NCBI GenBank assembly: GCA_023423215.1 | Contig: JAFAFZ010000275.1 | Location: forward strand, 1-18,480 | Length of the DNA: 18,480 nt | Direction: 5' to 3' | Source of the DNA: Actinomycetes bacterium | Lineage (GTDB): Bacteria; Actinomycetota; Acidimicrobiia; Acidimicrobiales; Microtrichaceae | Part shown: positions 1 through 7,586 of the stretch, piece after piece | Position numbering within the stretch: the first letter of the stretch is position 1 | Layout: each line of letters starts with the position of its first letter | Program-made: the position numbers and the translations under genes | Notes under the pieces: generated by a model | What the model was told of the DNA's origin: nothing | Databases searched by the model: none | The model's input: only the letters and a program-made list of their open reading frames with translations

Positions 1-272
1 GATGACGTCATGGGATCCTGGGTCGCCGGACGGACGCCGTTGACCACCAGTTCGGGCTCGCGGGCCCGCAGGCGCAGCTCGACCGAGCCAGGTGCCAGCT
101 CGCGGGTCAGCTCGTCGGCAGCGGCGGAGAGCGCGTCGAGCAGGACCAGCCGGGCGGCGGGATCGAGGGCTGCGGTCAGGCGGTCCGCAAGCTCCCGGGC
201 CTCGTCCCCGGCGGGCTCGGCGGCCACGAGCAACTGGTGGCGCAGCTCCTCGACGTAGGGCGTCAAGTTCAT
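1..272 (-). CDS. HicB-like antitoxin/regulator family protein (5' part, runs off left edge)
   Basis: Reading the minus strand from the ATG at 272-270 gives an open frame of 90 codons that runs off the window. It begins MNLTPYVEELRHQLLVAAEP and continues through a helical, Ala/Leu/Glu-rich region to a strand-like segment (VELRLRAREPELVVNG). This N-terminal pattern is what I recall from the actinobacterial protein annotated as toxin-antitoxin system HicB family antitoxin, whose C-terminus carries a ribbon-helix-helix DNA-binding domain. That part would lie beyond the window, so DNA binding is inferred. No Shine-Dalgarno sequence precedes the ATG. A TTGACA box lies 29 bp upstream, so transcription could start at or near the ATG (leaderless). 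A perfect TGACGTCA palindrome overlaps the start and is repeated upstream, suggesting autoregulation. The frame is firm; the family name is from memory. Confidence 0.7.
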   Translation of the reverse strand, partial: MNLTPYVEELRHQLLVAAEPAGDEARELADRLTAALDPAARLVLLDALSAAADELTRELAPGSVELRLRAREPELVVNGVRPATQDPMTS

Positions 273-307
273 GACGTCACTTTGACGTCAGCGTGACGCC
301 ATGTCAA
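272..307 (-). promoter_or_regulatory. Promoter with 11-bp-phased TGACGTCA operator repeats
   Basis: TGACGTCA occurs at 272-279 and 283-290, with a one-mismatch copy (TGACGCCA) at 294-301. The starts are exactly 11 bp apart, about one helical turn, so the sites lie on one face of the DNA. On the minus strand a TTGACA -35 box reads 307-302. A weak -10 (CAAAGT, 284-279) at 17-bp spacing would put the transcript start at the ATG. A bound protein would cover -10 and the start codon. Another perfect TGACGTCA lies inside the coding region at 3-10. Repeats at helical spacing suit ribbon-helix-helix repressors, so this is probably an autoregulatory operator. Confidence 0.6.
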
Positions 308-408
308 GCACTGGCCGTCCAAGATCTGGATGGCGCCCGTGACGCCCGCCACCCCGGCGTTCGATGTGCTCGAATCCAACGGACCGACCACTCGGCCAGG
401 GGGATCAC

Positions 409-2076
409 ATGGCACACGAGCTCGTCATCCGCGGCGGCACCGTCGTCGACGGCACCGGAGCACCCGGAGTGCAGGCCGACGTCGCGATCTCGGGCGGGCG
501 CATCGCCGAGATCGGCGAGGGCCTGTCGGGCGAGCGGGCGCTGGACGCGCAGGGGCACGTCGTCGCGCCCGGCTTCATCGACATCCACACGCACTACGAC
601 GCCCAGGTGTTCTGGGACCCCGCCCTGACGCCGTCGTGCTTCCACGGTGTGACGACGGTCGTCGCCGGCAACTGCGGGTTCTCCATCGCCCCGACGCGAC
701 CGGCCGACCGGGGGCTCATCGCGCGGACCCTCGAGAACGTCGAGGACATGGACGTCTCGACGCTCGGCGAAGGCATCCCGTGGGACTTCGAGTCGTTCCC
801 CGAGTACCTCGAGTCGGTGGGCCGGCGCGGCACGGCGCTGAACTTCACCGCGTTCGTCGGGCACACCGCCATGCGCATCTTCACGATGGGCGACGACGCC
901 TACGAGCGCGCAGCGACGCCCGACGAGATCGCCCGGATGCAGGAGCTGCTGCGCGACGCCATCGCGGCGGGTGCCGCCGGGTTCGCCAGCAGCTTCTCCC
1001 CCACCCACCGCGGCGACGGTGGGCGTCCGATCCCCAGCCGGCTGGCGACACGTGACGAGGTCGACGCGCTGGTCGACGTCATGGCCGAGCTGCGCACCGG
1101 CGTCGTGGCCTGCGTCATCGGCCAGGAGTCGATCGGTCTGATGGACGTCTACGAGCTGCAGGCACGTGCCGGCATCCCGTTCACCTACACCGCGCTGCTG
1201 GCGATGTCGGCCGGGCACCACCGGATCATGACCGAGATCAACACCGCCCGGTGGGCCGAGGGCGCGCAGGTCTGGCCGCAGGTCACCGGCCGGCCGCTGT
1301 CCTTCTCGTTCTCGATGACGGCGCCGTTCACGTTCAACATCAACCCGGTGTTCGCGGACCTGATGGCGGTCGGCGAGGACGAGCGGCGTCGTGCGTACGC
1401 CGATCCGACCTGGCGAGCGCGTGCGATCGAGTGGTGGGACGCCAACCCCGGGTTCGGGACGCCGCAGTGGGACACCTTCGATCTGGACGAGAGCGCCGCG
1501 CACCCTGAGCTCGTCGGCCGGCTGCTGGTCGACGTCGCCGCCGAGCGCGGCCAGACGCCGTTCGACGCGCTGCTCGACCTGACGCTGGACGAGGCGGACC
1601 TGGGCCTTCGCACCCGCAGCGTCGTGGCGAACGCCGACGTGGACGAGGTCGGCCCGCTCCTCGCGGACCCGCACACGACGCTCGGCCTGTCGGACGCCGG
1701 CGCCCACGTCAGCCAGCTCTGCGATGCGCCGCAGGCGACCGACCTGCTCGGCACCTGGGTGCGCGAGCGCCGGCTGATGCCGCTCGAGACGGCGATCCAC
1801 AAGCTGACCCAGGTGCAGGCGGACCTGTTCGGGCTCCCCGACCGCGGCGTGCTCCGGGAGGGGGCTGCGGCCGACGTCGTGGTGTTCGACCCGGCCACGA
1901 TCGCCCCGGGTCCGCTGCGACGGGTACGGGACTTCCCCGCCGACGGGGAGCGTCTGACCGCGGACCAGCCCGCGGGCATCCGCCACGTGCTGGTCAACGG
2001 CACGCTGATCATCTCGGACGGCGTGCACGACCCCGAGGCGCGTCCGGGTCAGATGGTGCGGCCCGCGCCGCGCTGA
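409..2076 (+). CDS. N-acyl-D-amino-acid deacylase-type amidohydrolase
   Basis: A 555-residue cytoplasmic metal-dependent hydrolase of the amidohydrolase superfamily, D-aminoacylase branch, expected to remove the acyl group from an N-acyl-D-amino acid or related amide. Visible signatures are the N-terminal beta-sandwich start (VIRGGTVVDGTGAPG), the metal motif DIHTHYD (His60, His62), the Cys-containing GNCG loop typical of D-aminoacylases (Cys89), and the catalytic-Asp motif SDAGAH (Asp429). A C-terminal HKLTQVQADLFGLPDRG stretch precedes the closing sandwich (AADVVVFDP). Length fits the family (about 480-570). The ATG at 409 was chosen because AGGGGGA (398-404) lies just upstream; an in-frame ATG at 364 would add 15 residues unlike the family. 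The monooxygenase follows on the same strand after 101 bp. The substrate cannot be read from sequence. Confidence 0.88.
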   Translation: MAHELVIRGGTVVDGTGAPGVQADVAISGGRIAEIGEGLSGERALDAQGHVVAPGFIDIHTHYDAQVFWDPALTPSCFHGVTTVVAGNCGFSIAPTRPADRGLIARTLENVEDMDVSTLGEGIPWDFESFPEYLESVGRRGTALNFTAFVGHTAMRIFTMGDDAYERAATPDEIARMQELLRDAIAAGAAGFASSFSPTHRGDGGRPIPSRLATRDEVDALVDVMAELRTGVVACVIGQESIGLMDVYELQARAGIPFTYTALLAMSAGHHRIMTEINTARWAEGAQVWPQVTGRPLSFSFSMTAPFTFNINPVFADLMAVGEDERRRAYADPTWRARAIEWWDANPGFGTPQWDTFDLDESAAHPELVGRLLVDVAAERGQTPFDALLDLTLDEADLGLRTRSVVANADVDEVGPLLADPHTTLGLSDAGAHVSQLCDAPQATDLLGTWVRERRLMPLETAIHKLTQVQADLFGLPDRGVLREGAAADVVVFDPATIAPGPLRRVRDFPADGERLTADQPAGIRHVLVNGTLIISDGVHDPEARPGQMVRPAPR

Positions 2077-2105
2077 TCGACGCGGTGCTGCGCCGCATCG
2101 CCCGG

Positions 2106-2136
2106 TGACGTGTCGTCAGCGAGTCCGCTCTAGCGT
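2106..2136 (+). promoter_or_regulatory. Possible promoter/operator of the monooxygenase gene
   Basis: In the 101-bp gap before the monooxygenase, the inverted repeat TGACG-TGT-CGTCA sits at 2106-2118. A -10-like TAGCGT follows at 2131-2136. The inverted repeat covers the place where a -35 box would be, and no good -35 hexamer is visible, so this may be an activator- or repressor-controlled promoter. The TGACG half-sites resemble those at the left end of the window, but spacing differs. Confidence 0.3.
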
Positions 2137-2177
2137 GTGCGCCGCAACTGCTGCCCCATCTCCCCAGGACCCCCCAC

Positions 2178-3971
2178 ATGACCGAGCACGAGTTCGACAC
2201 CGATGCCGCGATGGCGGCCGCCCACGAGCGCTACCAGCGTGAGCGGTCCAAGCGGCTCCGCACGGACGGCCTGGCCCAGTACCGCGAGCTCAAGGGCGAC
2301 TACGCCGAGTTCGACACCGACCACTACGCCGAGCCCGGGTTCACCCGCGAGCCGGTCGTCGAGTCGACCGAGGTCGTCATCGTCGGTGGAGGCTTCGCCG
2401 GCATGCTCACCGCCATCAACCTGAAGGCGCGTGGTGTCACGGACCTGCGCATCGTCGACAAGGCCGGCGACTTCGGGGGCACCTGGTACTGGAACCGGTA
2501 CCCGGGTTGCATGTGCGACGTCGAGTCGTACACCTACCTGCCGCTGCTGGAGGAGACCGGGTACGTCCCGACCGAGAAGTACGCCAGCGCTCACGAGATC
2601 TTCGGCTACTGCCAGCTCATCGGCCGCCACTTCGACCTGTACCCGCACGCCCTCTTCCAGACCGACGTCACCACCGCCGAGTGGGACGAGGCGACGTCGC
2701 GCTGGACGATCCGCACCAGCCGCGACGACGTCCTGACGACGCGGTTCATGGTCACGGCGGGTGGGATCCTCCACAAGGCGAAGCTGCCGGGCATCCCCGG
2801 CATCGAGGACTTCGAGGGACGTGCGTTCCACACCAGCCGCTGGGACTACGGCTTCACCGGCGGCGCGCCGGGTGTGCCGATGGACAAGCTGCGTGGCAAG
2901 CGGGTCGGCATCATCGGCACGGGTGCGACGGCCATCCAGGCGGTGCCGAAGCTGGCCGAGGCGGCCGACGAGCTCTACGTCTTCCAGCGCACCCCCTCGG
3001 CGGTGGGCGTGCGCAACAACGGTCCGACCGACATGGAGTGGTTCAACAGCCTCGAGCCGGGCTGGCAGGCCGAGCGCATCCGCAACTTCACCCAGGCCGT
3101 CACCGGCAAGAAGCCCGAGACGGACCTGGTGAACGACGGCTGGACCCAGGTCATGTGGGAGGACACCCAGACCAAGGTCGACTCTCCCGAGCTGGCCGCC
3201 GAGCTCGAGCGGTCGGACTTCGAGACGATGGAGGCTCTGCGCCGCCGCGTCGGCGAGATCGTCCAGGACCCCGACACCGCCGAGCGGCTCAAGCCCTGGT
3301 ACGGCAAGCACTGCAAGCGGGTCTGCTTCCACGACGACTACCTGCCGACGTTCAACCGTGAGAACACCCACCTGGTGGACACCGACGGAAAGGGCGTCGA
3401 GGCGATCACCGCCAAGGGCGTCGTCGCGGGTGGCGTCGAGTACCCGCTGGACCTGATCGTCTTCGCGTCGGGCTTCGAGGTCACCACCGACCTGGAGCAC
3501 CGCCTCGGCTTCGACCCGCGGGGCCGTGGCGGCGTCGCGATGAGCGAGCGCTGGCACGACGGGGCGCACTCGCTGCACGGCATCCTGTCCGCCGAGTTCC
3601 CGAACATGTTGATGATCAGCCTGGTGCAGGCCGGGTTCGGCACGAACTTCCTGCACTTCCTGTCCGAGTCGGCGAAGCACGTCGCCTGGCTCATCGCCAG
3701 CTGCATCGACGACGGCATCGACACCATCGAGGCCACGACCGACGCCGAGGAGGAGTGGCTCTCGCTGCTGCTCGGCGTCGCGATGGGGATCTCGGACTAC
3801 TCCGCCGGCTGCACGCCCGGGTACTACAACGGCGAGCAGGGCCGGAACATGAAGGCGGCGCGCAACGTCACCTACACCGGCAGCCTGCTCGACTACGTCG
3901 GGTACCTCGAGCGCTGGCGTGAGGCCGACGGCTACCCCGGCGCCAAGGTCGTGCGTCCCGTCGCTGACTGA
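2178..3971 (+). CDS. Type I Baeyer-Villiger flavin monooxygenase
   Basis: A 597-residue FAD- and NADPH-dependent monooxygenase expected to insert oxygen next to a ketone, giving an ester or lactone. The FAD Rossmann motif is [11 protein letters not shown] (about residues 67-77), followed by [18 protein letters not shown], typical of this class. The Baeyer-Villiger fingerprint FxGxxxHxxxW[P/D] is intact as [12 protein letters not shown], and the NADPH motif is [13 protein letters not shown] late [11 protein letters not shown] segment matches the ATG-like motif of flavin monooxygenases. The N-terminal extension before the FAD motif is like that of cyclohexanone/cyclopentanone-type enzymes. The start ATG follows a weak AGGA (2166-2169). 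The upstream amidohydrolase is on the same strand, but a shared pathway is not evident. The natural ketone is unknown. Confidence 0.9.
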   Translation: MTEHEFDTDAAMAAAHERYQRERSKRLRTDGLAQYRELKGDYAEFDTDHYAEPGFTREPVVESTEVVIVGGGFAGMLTAINLKARGVTDLRIVDKAGDFGGTWYWNRYPGCMCDVESYTYLPLLEETGYVPTEKYASAHEIFGYCQLIGRHFDLYPHALFQTDVTTAEWDEATSRWTIRTSRDDVLTTRFMVTAGGILHKAKLPGIPGIEDFEGRAFHTSRWDYGFTGGAPGVPMDKLRGKRVGIIGTGATAIQAVPKLAEAADELYVFQRTPSAVGVRNNGPTDMEWFNSLEPGWQAERIRNFTQAVTGKKPETDLVNDGWTQVMWEDTQTKVDSPELAAELERSDFETMEALRRRVGEIVQDPDTAERLKPWYGKHCKRVCFHDDYLPTFNRENTHLVDTDGKGVEAITAKGVVAGGVEYPLDLIVFASGFEVTTDLEHRLGFDPRGRGGVAMSERWHDGAHSLHGILSAEFPNMLMISLVQAGFGTNFLHFLSESAKHVAWLIASCIDDGIDTIEATTDAEEEWLSLLLGVAMGISDYSAGCTPGYYNGEQGRNMKAARNVTYTGSLLDYVGYLERWREADGYPGAKVVRPVAD

Positions 3972-4000
3972 CACCGTCGCCGGATCCGACTCGACCGGTC

Positions 4001-4047
4001 GAAGCAGGGCGACTGCGGTCGCTGAGCGACCAGATCCGCCCTGCTTC
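4001..4047 (+). repeat. Family-1 hairpin repeat, copy 1 (possible terminator)
   Basis: A 47-nt element. An outer 11-bp perfect stem pairs GAAGCAGGGCG (4001-4011) with CGCCCTGCTTC (4037-4047). Inside is a 5x5 internal loop (ACTGC/AGATC), then an inner stem GGTCGC/GCGACC closing on the triloop TGA. It lies 30 bp after the monooxygenase stop, so it could end that transcript, but no U-tract follows. A second copy in the same orientation lies at 5848-5894, so it is a dispersed repeat rather than a one-off terminator. Confidence 0.8.
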
Positions 4048-4071
4048 GGTTCGCCGTCCGCCGCTCCGCAC

Positions 4072-4120
4072 GGATCTTGTGCGGACGTGGTCGCCTTGCG
4101 ACCACCAGCACGCACGATCC
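4072..4120 (+). repeat. Family-2 hairpin repeat, copy 1
   Basis: A 49-nt hairpin. A 12-nt outer arm pair (GGATCTTGTGCG with CACGCACGATCC, about 10 of 12 paired including one wobble) flanks a symmetric 3x3 internal loop (GAC/CAG). A perfect 8-bp inner stem GTGGTCGC/GCGACCAC closes on the loop CTT. The inner stem contains the GGTCGC-NNN-GCGACC core found in family 1. The second copy starts 71 bp downstream. Confidence 0.75.
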
Positions 4121-4142
4121 CACTGACCGGGCAGCGCCCCAC

Positions 4143-4191
4143 CGATCGTGTGTGGACGTGGTCGCCCAGCGACCACCAACACCCACGATCC
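4143..4191 (+). repeat. Family-2 hairpin repeat, copy 2
   Basis: The same 49-nt architecture as the copy at 4072: 12-nt arms (CGATCGTGTGTG with CACCCACGATCC, about 10 of 12 paired), a 3x3 internal loop (GAC/CAA), a perfect GTGGTCGC/GCGACCAC stem and the loop CCA. Arm sequences differ from copy 1, but pairing, loop sizes and inner stem are preserved, which points to selection on structure or descent from one element. Confidence 0.75.
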
Positions 4192-4262
4192 CCAGCGGGT
4201 CGCTATGCGACGTTGTTCGCCCCACAACGGGCATGCTGAGTAGAGGACGAGGAGGACGACCT

Positions 4263-5801
4263 GTGAACTCAGACGATTGGCAACCCGCGCGCCTGATCCC
4301 GACGTCGGGCATCACCGGCCCGGATGAGGCCGAGCGACGAGCAACGTCGGCGCTGCTCGCCGTCTTGCACGCAGTGAAGGAGTTCCGCCTGGCCGTCCTC
4401 CGACCTCTCGGTGCCCCCGCAGGGGCGCTGGCGACCTTCATCGAGGTGCCGTTCACCTTGGCGGATGAGCGCCAGGTCACGCCGGACGGCCTTCTTTCCG
4501 TCTCGCGAGGTCAGACCCAGTGGACCGCACTGGTCGAGGTGAAGACCGGCAACGCGGAGCTCGGTTCGGCACAGGTGGAGAGCTACCTCGATGTCGCTCG
4601 TGAGCAGGGCTTCGATGCAGTCGTCACCATCTCCAACCAGCTCGCGCCGGCGCCTGGGGTCCATCCGGTCACCGTCGACAAACGGAAGCTCAGGCGAGTG
4701 AGCCTGCACCACCTCTCGTGGGCCGAGATCGTCACCGCTGCGGTCAGGACTCGAGTCCATCGCGGCGTCGAGGACCCTGATCAGGCATGGATCCTCGGCG
4801 AGCTCATCCGCTATCTGGAACACCCACGATCCGGAGCGCTCGACTTCGACGACATGGGTCCCAACTGGGTCACCGTGCGCGATTCGACCGTCGCCGGCAC
4901 CGTGAGAAGCTCGGACAAGGGCGTCATCGAGGTTGCTTCTCGCTGGGACCAGCTGCTGCGGTTCGCTGCGCTGCGACTCGGGCGTGAGCTGGGAGCAGAC
5001 GTCCACGTCATCGTGCCCAGGAGAGAGGTCGCCGAGCCCACGACGCGTCTCAACCGGTTCGTCGAGGAGCTGGTCGCGACAGCAACGCTGACCGGCCAGC
5101 TCCGCATCCCCGACGCTGCGGGGGATATCGAGCTCTGCTGCGACCTGCGAGCAGGGAGCGTGACCGTCGCCGTCGAAACGGCCGCACCGCAAGACGGCCG
5201 GCTTCCCACGCGAGTGAACTGGATCGTTCGACAGCTGGCGGAAGCTCCGGGGCAGCTGCGGATCGACGGGTTGCTCGCCGGAACGAAGGCCTCGACGAGC
5301 GAGCTGCTTTCCACGCTCCGCGACGATCCGAGCACGCTCATCGATCCGCAACGGCGCGACTTCCGCTCCTTCCGAATCGTCGCCAGCTCGTCGCTGGGCA
5401 CCAAACGAGGGACCGGACGCGGCTCCTTCATCGATTCGGTGCTGTCCGCCATCGACGGGTTCTACGAATGCGTCGTCCAGACGGTTCGGCCATGGGCACC
5501 GAAGGCACCCAAGTTGCCCACGTCGGGCAGAACCGCGACCGAGGAAGCGGGCATCGACACCCGGCCGACGCCGAGCGATCTCGAGGAGCCAACCTCCGAC
5601 GAGCTGACCTCGACTCCGAACGGGGAACTCCCCGATGACCTGGAGGACGTGGCGAACGGCAGTGAGCCGAGCAACGCCACCGTCGCGCCGCCGCCGGCGC
5701 CGGCGGTCTCGTTCGTCATGTGGGATCGGGCGAGCGAGCGTCTGGACCGGGAGCGGGAGCACGGCACCGCACCTCCTCGCGCCGCCGCGGACGCCGACTG
5801 A
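4263..5801 (+). CDS. Orphan PD-(D/E)XK nuclease-like protein with acidic tail
   Basis: A 512-residue protein of unknown function. The N-terminal third has a PD-(D/E)XK pattern: a helix with possible Glu61, then TPDGLL (Asp75), then ALVEVKTG (Glu92-x-Lys94), followed by a helix GSAQVESYLDVAREQGFDAVVTISN. This is the core of the restriction-endonuclease-like fold, so DNA or RNA cleavage is likely but not shown. Residues about 150-410 form a mixed alpha/beta region I do not recognise. From about residue 416 a Pro/Glu/Asp/Thr-rich tail looks disordered and ends in a charged helix-like stretch. The GTG at 4263 was chosen because AGGAGG (4250-4255) lies 7 nt upstream; upstream in-frame ATGs would translate the hairpin repeats. 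Third positions look less GC-rich than neighbours. No methylase or partner is adjacent, and family-1 hairpins flank the gene. Confidence 0.75.
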   Translation: MNSDDWQPARLIPTSGITGPDEAERRATSALLAVLHAVKEFRLAVLRPLGAPAGALATFIEVPFTLADERQVTPDGLLSVSRGQTQWTALVEVKTGNAELGSAQVESYLDVAREQGFDAVVTISNQLAPAPGVHPVTVDKRKLRRVSLHHLSWAEIVTAAVRTRVHRGVEDPDQAWILGELIRYLEHPRSGALDFDDMGPNWVTVRDSTVAGTVRSSDKGVIEVASRWDQLLRFAALRLGRELGADVHVIVPRREVAEPTTRLNRFVEELVATATLTGQLRIPDAAGDIELCCDLRAGSVTVAVETAAPQDGRLPTRVNWIVRQLAEAPGQLRIDGLLAGTKASTSELLSTLRDDPSTLIDPQRRDFRSFRIVASSSLGTKRGTGRGSFIDSVLSAIDGFYECVVQTVRPWAPKAPKLPTSGRTATEEAGIDTRPTPSDLEEPTSDELTSTPNGELPDDLEDVANGSEPSNATVAPPPAPAVSFVMWDRASERLDREREHGTAPPRAAADAD

Positions 5802-5847
5802 TGCGACGGCTCATCGTGCGCGCCACGAAGTGCGCTGCGCTCGACAC

Positions 5848-5894
5848 GAAGTAGGGCGATTGCGGTCGCTCAGCGACCAGATCCGCCCTACTCC
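5848..5894 (+). repeat. Family-1 hairpin repeat, copy 2 (possible bidirectional terminator)
   Basis: A second copy of the element at 4001, same orientation and length. Outer arms are GAAGTAGGGCG and CGCCCTACTCC (10 of 11 paired), the internal loop is ATTGC/AGATC, and the inner stem GGTCGC/GCGACC closes on TCA. The C-G pair of copy 1 (4005/4043) is a T-A pair here (5852/5890), a compensatory change. It lies between the convergent nuclease-like and peptidase genes, where a bidirectional terminator would be expected. An ACGAAGT direct repeat precedes it (5825-5831, 5846-5852). Confidence 0.8.
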
Positions 5895-5929
5895 ACGGCT
5901 GGGTGGCACGATCGACCGACGACGGAGCG

Positions 5930-7324
5930 TCAGGGCAGCGCTGGCTTGCCGGCCTGGTAGAGCCAGTCGTCGAACAGGTCGTCGAGCTGCTGACCGGACA
6001 CCGTCTCGCTCAGCTTCAGCAGGTCCGCCGTCGTCACCGGGACCGATGCCGGACGCGCCGCCCACTTCTGCAGGATCGAGAGGAACGCCGGGTCTCCCAC
6101 GGTCAGCCGCAGTGCGTGGAGGAACGCCGCGCCACGGTCGTAGACCGCACTGCTGAACAGCCCGGTGGCGCCCGGGTCGGCGACGATCACGCCCCAGAAC
6201 GGCGAGGTCGCCGGGCGGGCGTAGACCGACTCGAACTCGTCCTGGGCGGTCTGGAGCCCGCGGTGCTCGGTCCACATCCACTCGGCGTAGGTGGCGAAGC
6301 CCTCGTTGAGCCAGATGTCCTTCCACTGCTTCAGCGTGATCTTGTTGCCGTACCACTGGTGCGCGAGCTCGTGGGCGATCGTGCTCTCGGACGGCACGCC
6401 CGAGTAGATCGGCCGGGTCTGGTTCTCGAGCGCGTAGCCGGCGTCCTCGTCGTCGTCGATCACGGCCCCGAAGGACGAGAACGGATACGGACCGAACACG
6501 CTCTCGAAGTAGGCGATCATGTCGGGCTGCAGTGCCAGGCGGGTCGCCGCGGTCGCCTTGTCCGCGGGCGGCAGGTCGTCGTCCACGGCGTTCACGATCG
6601 GCAGCCCCGCCGGCGTCGTCTCGGTCGTGAGCGTGTAGTTGCCCGACGCCGCCATCGACAGGTAGCTCGCCATCGGGTCGTCGGCTCGCCAGGTGAACGT
6701 GGTCCGCCCACCGGTCGAGGTCGTGTCGACCAGGTCACCGTTGGCCACTGCCGTCGTCCCGTCCGGCACGGTGACGGTGAAGGTGTACGTCGCCTTGTCG
6801 TAGGGGACGTCGTTGACGGGGTACCAGGTGCTGGCGCCCTCGGGCTCGTTCGCCACGAACGCGCCGTCGGAGAACGACACCCAGCCGTACAGGGCGCCGG
6901 TGTTGTCGAGCGGCTGCCCGGTCGTCCCGCCGTACTCGACGACCACCTCGAACTGGCCGCCCTGCGGCAGGACGGCAGCGGGGGTGACCACCAGCTCGCC
7001 ATCCGCGTGGCTGAACGCAGCCGGTGCGCCGTCGACGGTCACCGACGACACGTCCAGGTCGCGCAGGTCCAGGTTGAACTGCGACAGCGTCGCCTGGGCG
7101 TTGACCGTGAGGACGGCCGTCGCGGCCAGCGCCTGCGTGGTCGGCGTGTAGTCGAAGGTCAGGTCGTAGTCCTCGACCTCGTACCCGCCGTTGCCGGCGG
7201 CCGGGAAGTACGGATCCCTGCCGGTCGGACTGCCGGGGACCGCCGGTCCCGGAGGTGGCGTGCAGGCCGCAACCAGCCCCGAGATCGCCGCTGCGGACAC
7301 CGCTGCTACCAGGGCCTTGCGCAC
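5930..7324 (-). CDS. M1 family zinc metallopeptidase, lipoprotein
   Basis: A 464-residue exported aminopeptidase-like enzyme. The N-terminus MRKALVAAVSAAAISGLVAAC is a lipoprotein signal with lipobox VAAC (Cys21), so the mature protein should be anchored outside the membrane. An N-terminal beta-sheet domain is followed by ALENQ (the GAMEN-equivalent exopeptidase motif) and the zinc motif HELAHQW (His318, Glu319, His322). The third ligand is Glu341 in WLNEGF, exactly 18 residues on as in gluzincins. The C-terminus is short, without the helical domain IV of larger M1 enzymes, as is usual for actinobacterial secreted members. The start is GTG 7324-7322, supported by GGGAGG 8 nt upstream (7338-7333). 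It is convergent with the nuclease-like gene and divergent from the thioredoxin gene. It probably trims extracellular peptides. Confidence 0.9.
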   Translation of the reverse strand: MRKALVAAVSAAAISGLVAACTPPPGPAVPGSPTGRDPYFPAAGNGGYEVEDYDLTFDYTPTTQALAATAVLTVNAQATLSQFNLDLRDLDVSSVTVDGAPAAFSHADGELVVTPAAVLPQGGQFEVVVEYGGTTGQPLDNTGALYGWVSFSDGAFVANEPEGASTWYPVNDVPYDKATYTFTVTVPDGTTAVANGDLVDTTSTGGRTTFTWRADDPMASYLSMAASGNYTLTTETTPAGLPIVNAVDDDLPPADKATAATRLALQPDMIAYFESVFGPYPFSSFGAVIDDDEDAGYALENQTRPIYSGVPSESTIAHELAHQWYGNKITLKQWKDIWLNEGFATYAEWMWTEHRGLQTAQDEFESVYARPATSPFWGVIVADPGATGLFSSAVYDRGAAFLHALRLTVGDPAFLSILQKWAARPASVPVTTADLLKLSETVSGQQLDDLFDDWLYQAGKPALP

Positions 7325-7480
7325 GTCACGTACCTCCCGACCAGGTCATCGACTGCCCAGAGCCTCGCGTCCATGTTGCTGCCGCACAAGGGTCCGTGCG
7401 AACGGTCCGCGTTCCGAGCCTCGGGTCCAGGACCGGCCGCTCCGCTCGCCGCAGGCCCGGCGGACGCGACGCACGACGGC

Positions 7481-7512
7481 TTGACCCCGGACCGTGGAAC
7501 GGGCCGTACGGT
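7481..7512 (+). promoter_or_regulatory. MerR-type promoter/operator of the thioredoxin gene
   Basis: The -35 box TTGACC (7481-7486) and -10 box TACGGT (7507-7512) are separated by 20 bp, the long spacer characteristic of promoters activated by MerR-family proteins. The spacer holds an imperfect dyad CCCGGACC-GT-GGAACGGG (7486-7503). It matches 16 of 18 bases of the perfect dyad in the promoter of the nearby merR-like gene. The transcript would start near 7519, leaving about 67 nt before the GTG at 7587. Confidence 0.7.
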
Positions 7513-7586
7513 GCGATCGAGGCCCGCTCCACCGCTCGACGCAGCGGTCGGAGGGCCGCCCGACCATCTCCACCCGGAGGCACCCC

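Larger units (their letters stand above)
3972..4262. other. Non-coding region packed with hairpins
   Basis: This 291-bp gap holds no credible gene but consecutive inverted repeats. They are a family-1 hairpin (4001-4047), two homologous family-2 hairpins (4072-4120, 4143-4191), a smaller GTCGC-TAT-GCGAC dyad (4199-4211), and a 6-bp stem CGTTGT/ACAACG (4211-4229). The last lies just before the Shine-Dalgarno of the next gene. Open frames that cross the region on both strands are built from the repeats and look spurious. No convincing promoter was found for the downstream gene, although TTGTTC at 4213 is a weak -35 candidate. Confidence 0.75.

Noticed and set aside
304..2028. 574-codon open frame on the minus strand
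   Set aside because: It is antisense to the amidohydrolase, with Arg/Val/Asp-rich low-complexity translation and no domain. Such shadows are expected opposite GC-rich genes.
2130..4142. 670-codon open frame on the minus strand
   Set aside because: It is antisense to the complete Baeyer-Villiger monooxygenase, and its 5' end is made of hairpin repeats. No recognisable motifs.
4072..4191. CRISPR array
   Set aside because: Only two imperfect repeats, themselves long hairpins, with one 22-bp gap between them and no cas genes nearby.
4077..4262. N-terminal extension of the nuclease-like gene from an upstream ATG
   Set aside because: It would translate the hairpin repeats. The GTG at 4263 has AGGAGG at ideal distance.
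4269..5762. 497-codon open frame on the minus strand
   Set aside because: It is a shadow of the nuclease-like gene, which has a strong ribosome site and family motifs; this one has neither.
4001..5894. Insertion sequence or composite transposon
   Set aside because: Flanking 47-nt repeats are direct and structured, but there is no transposase, terminal inverted repeat of the whole unit, or target duplication visible.
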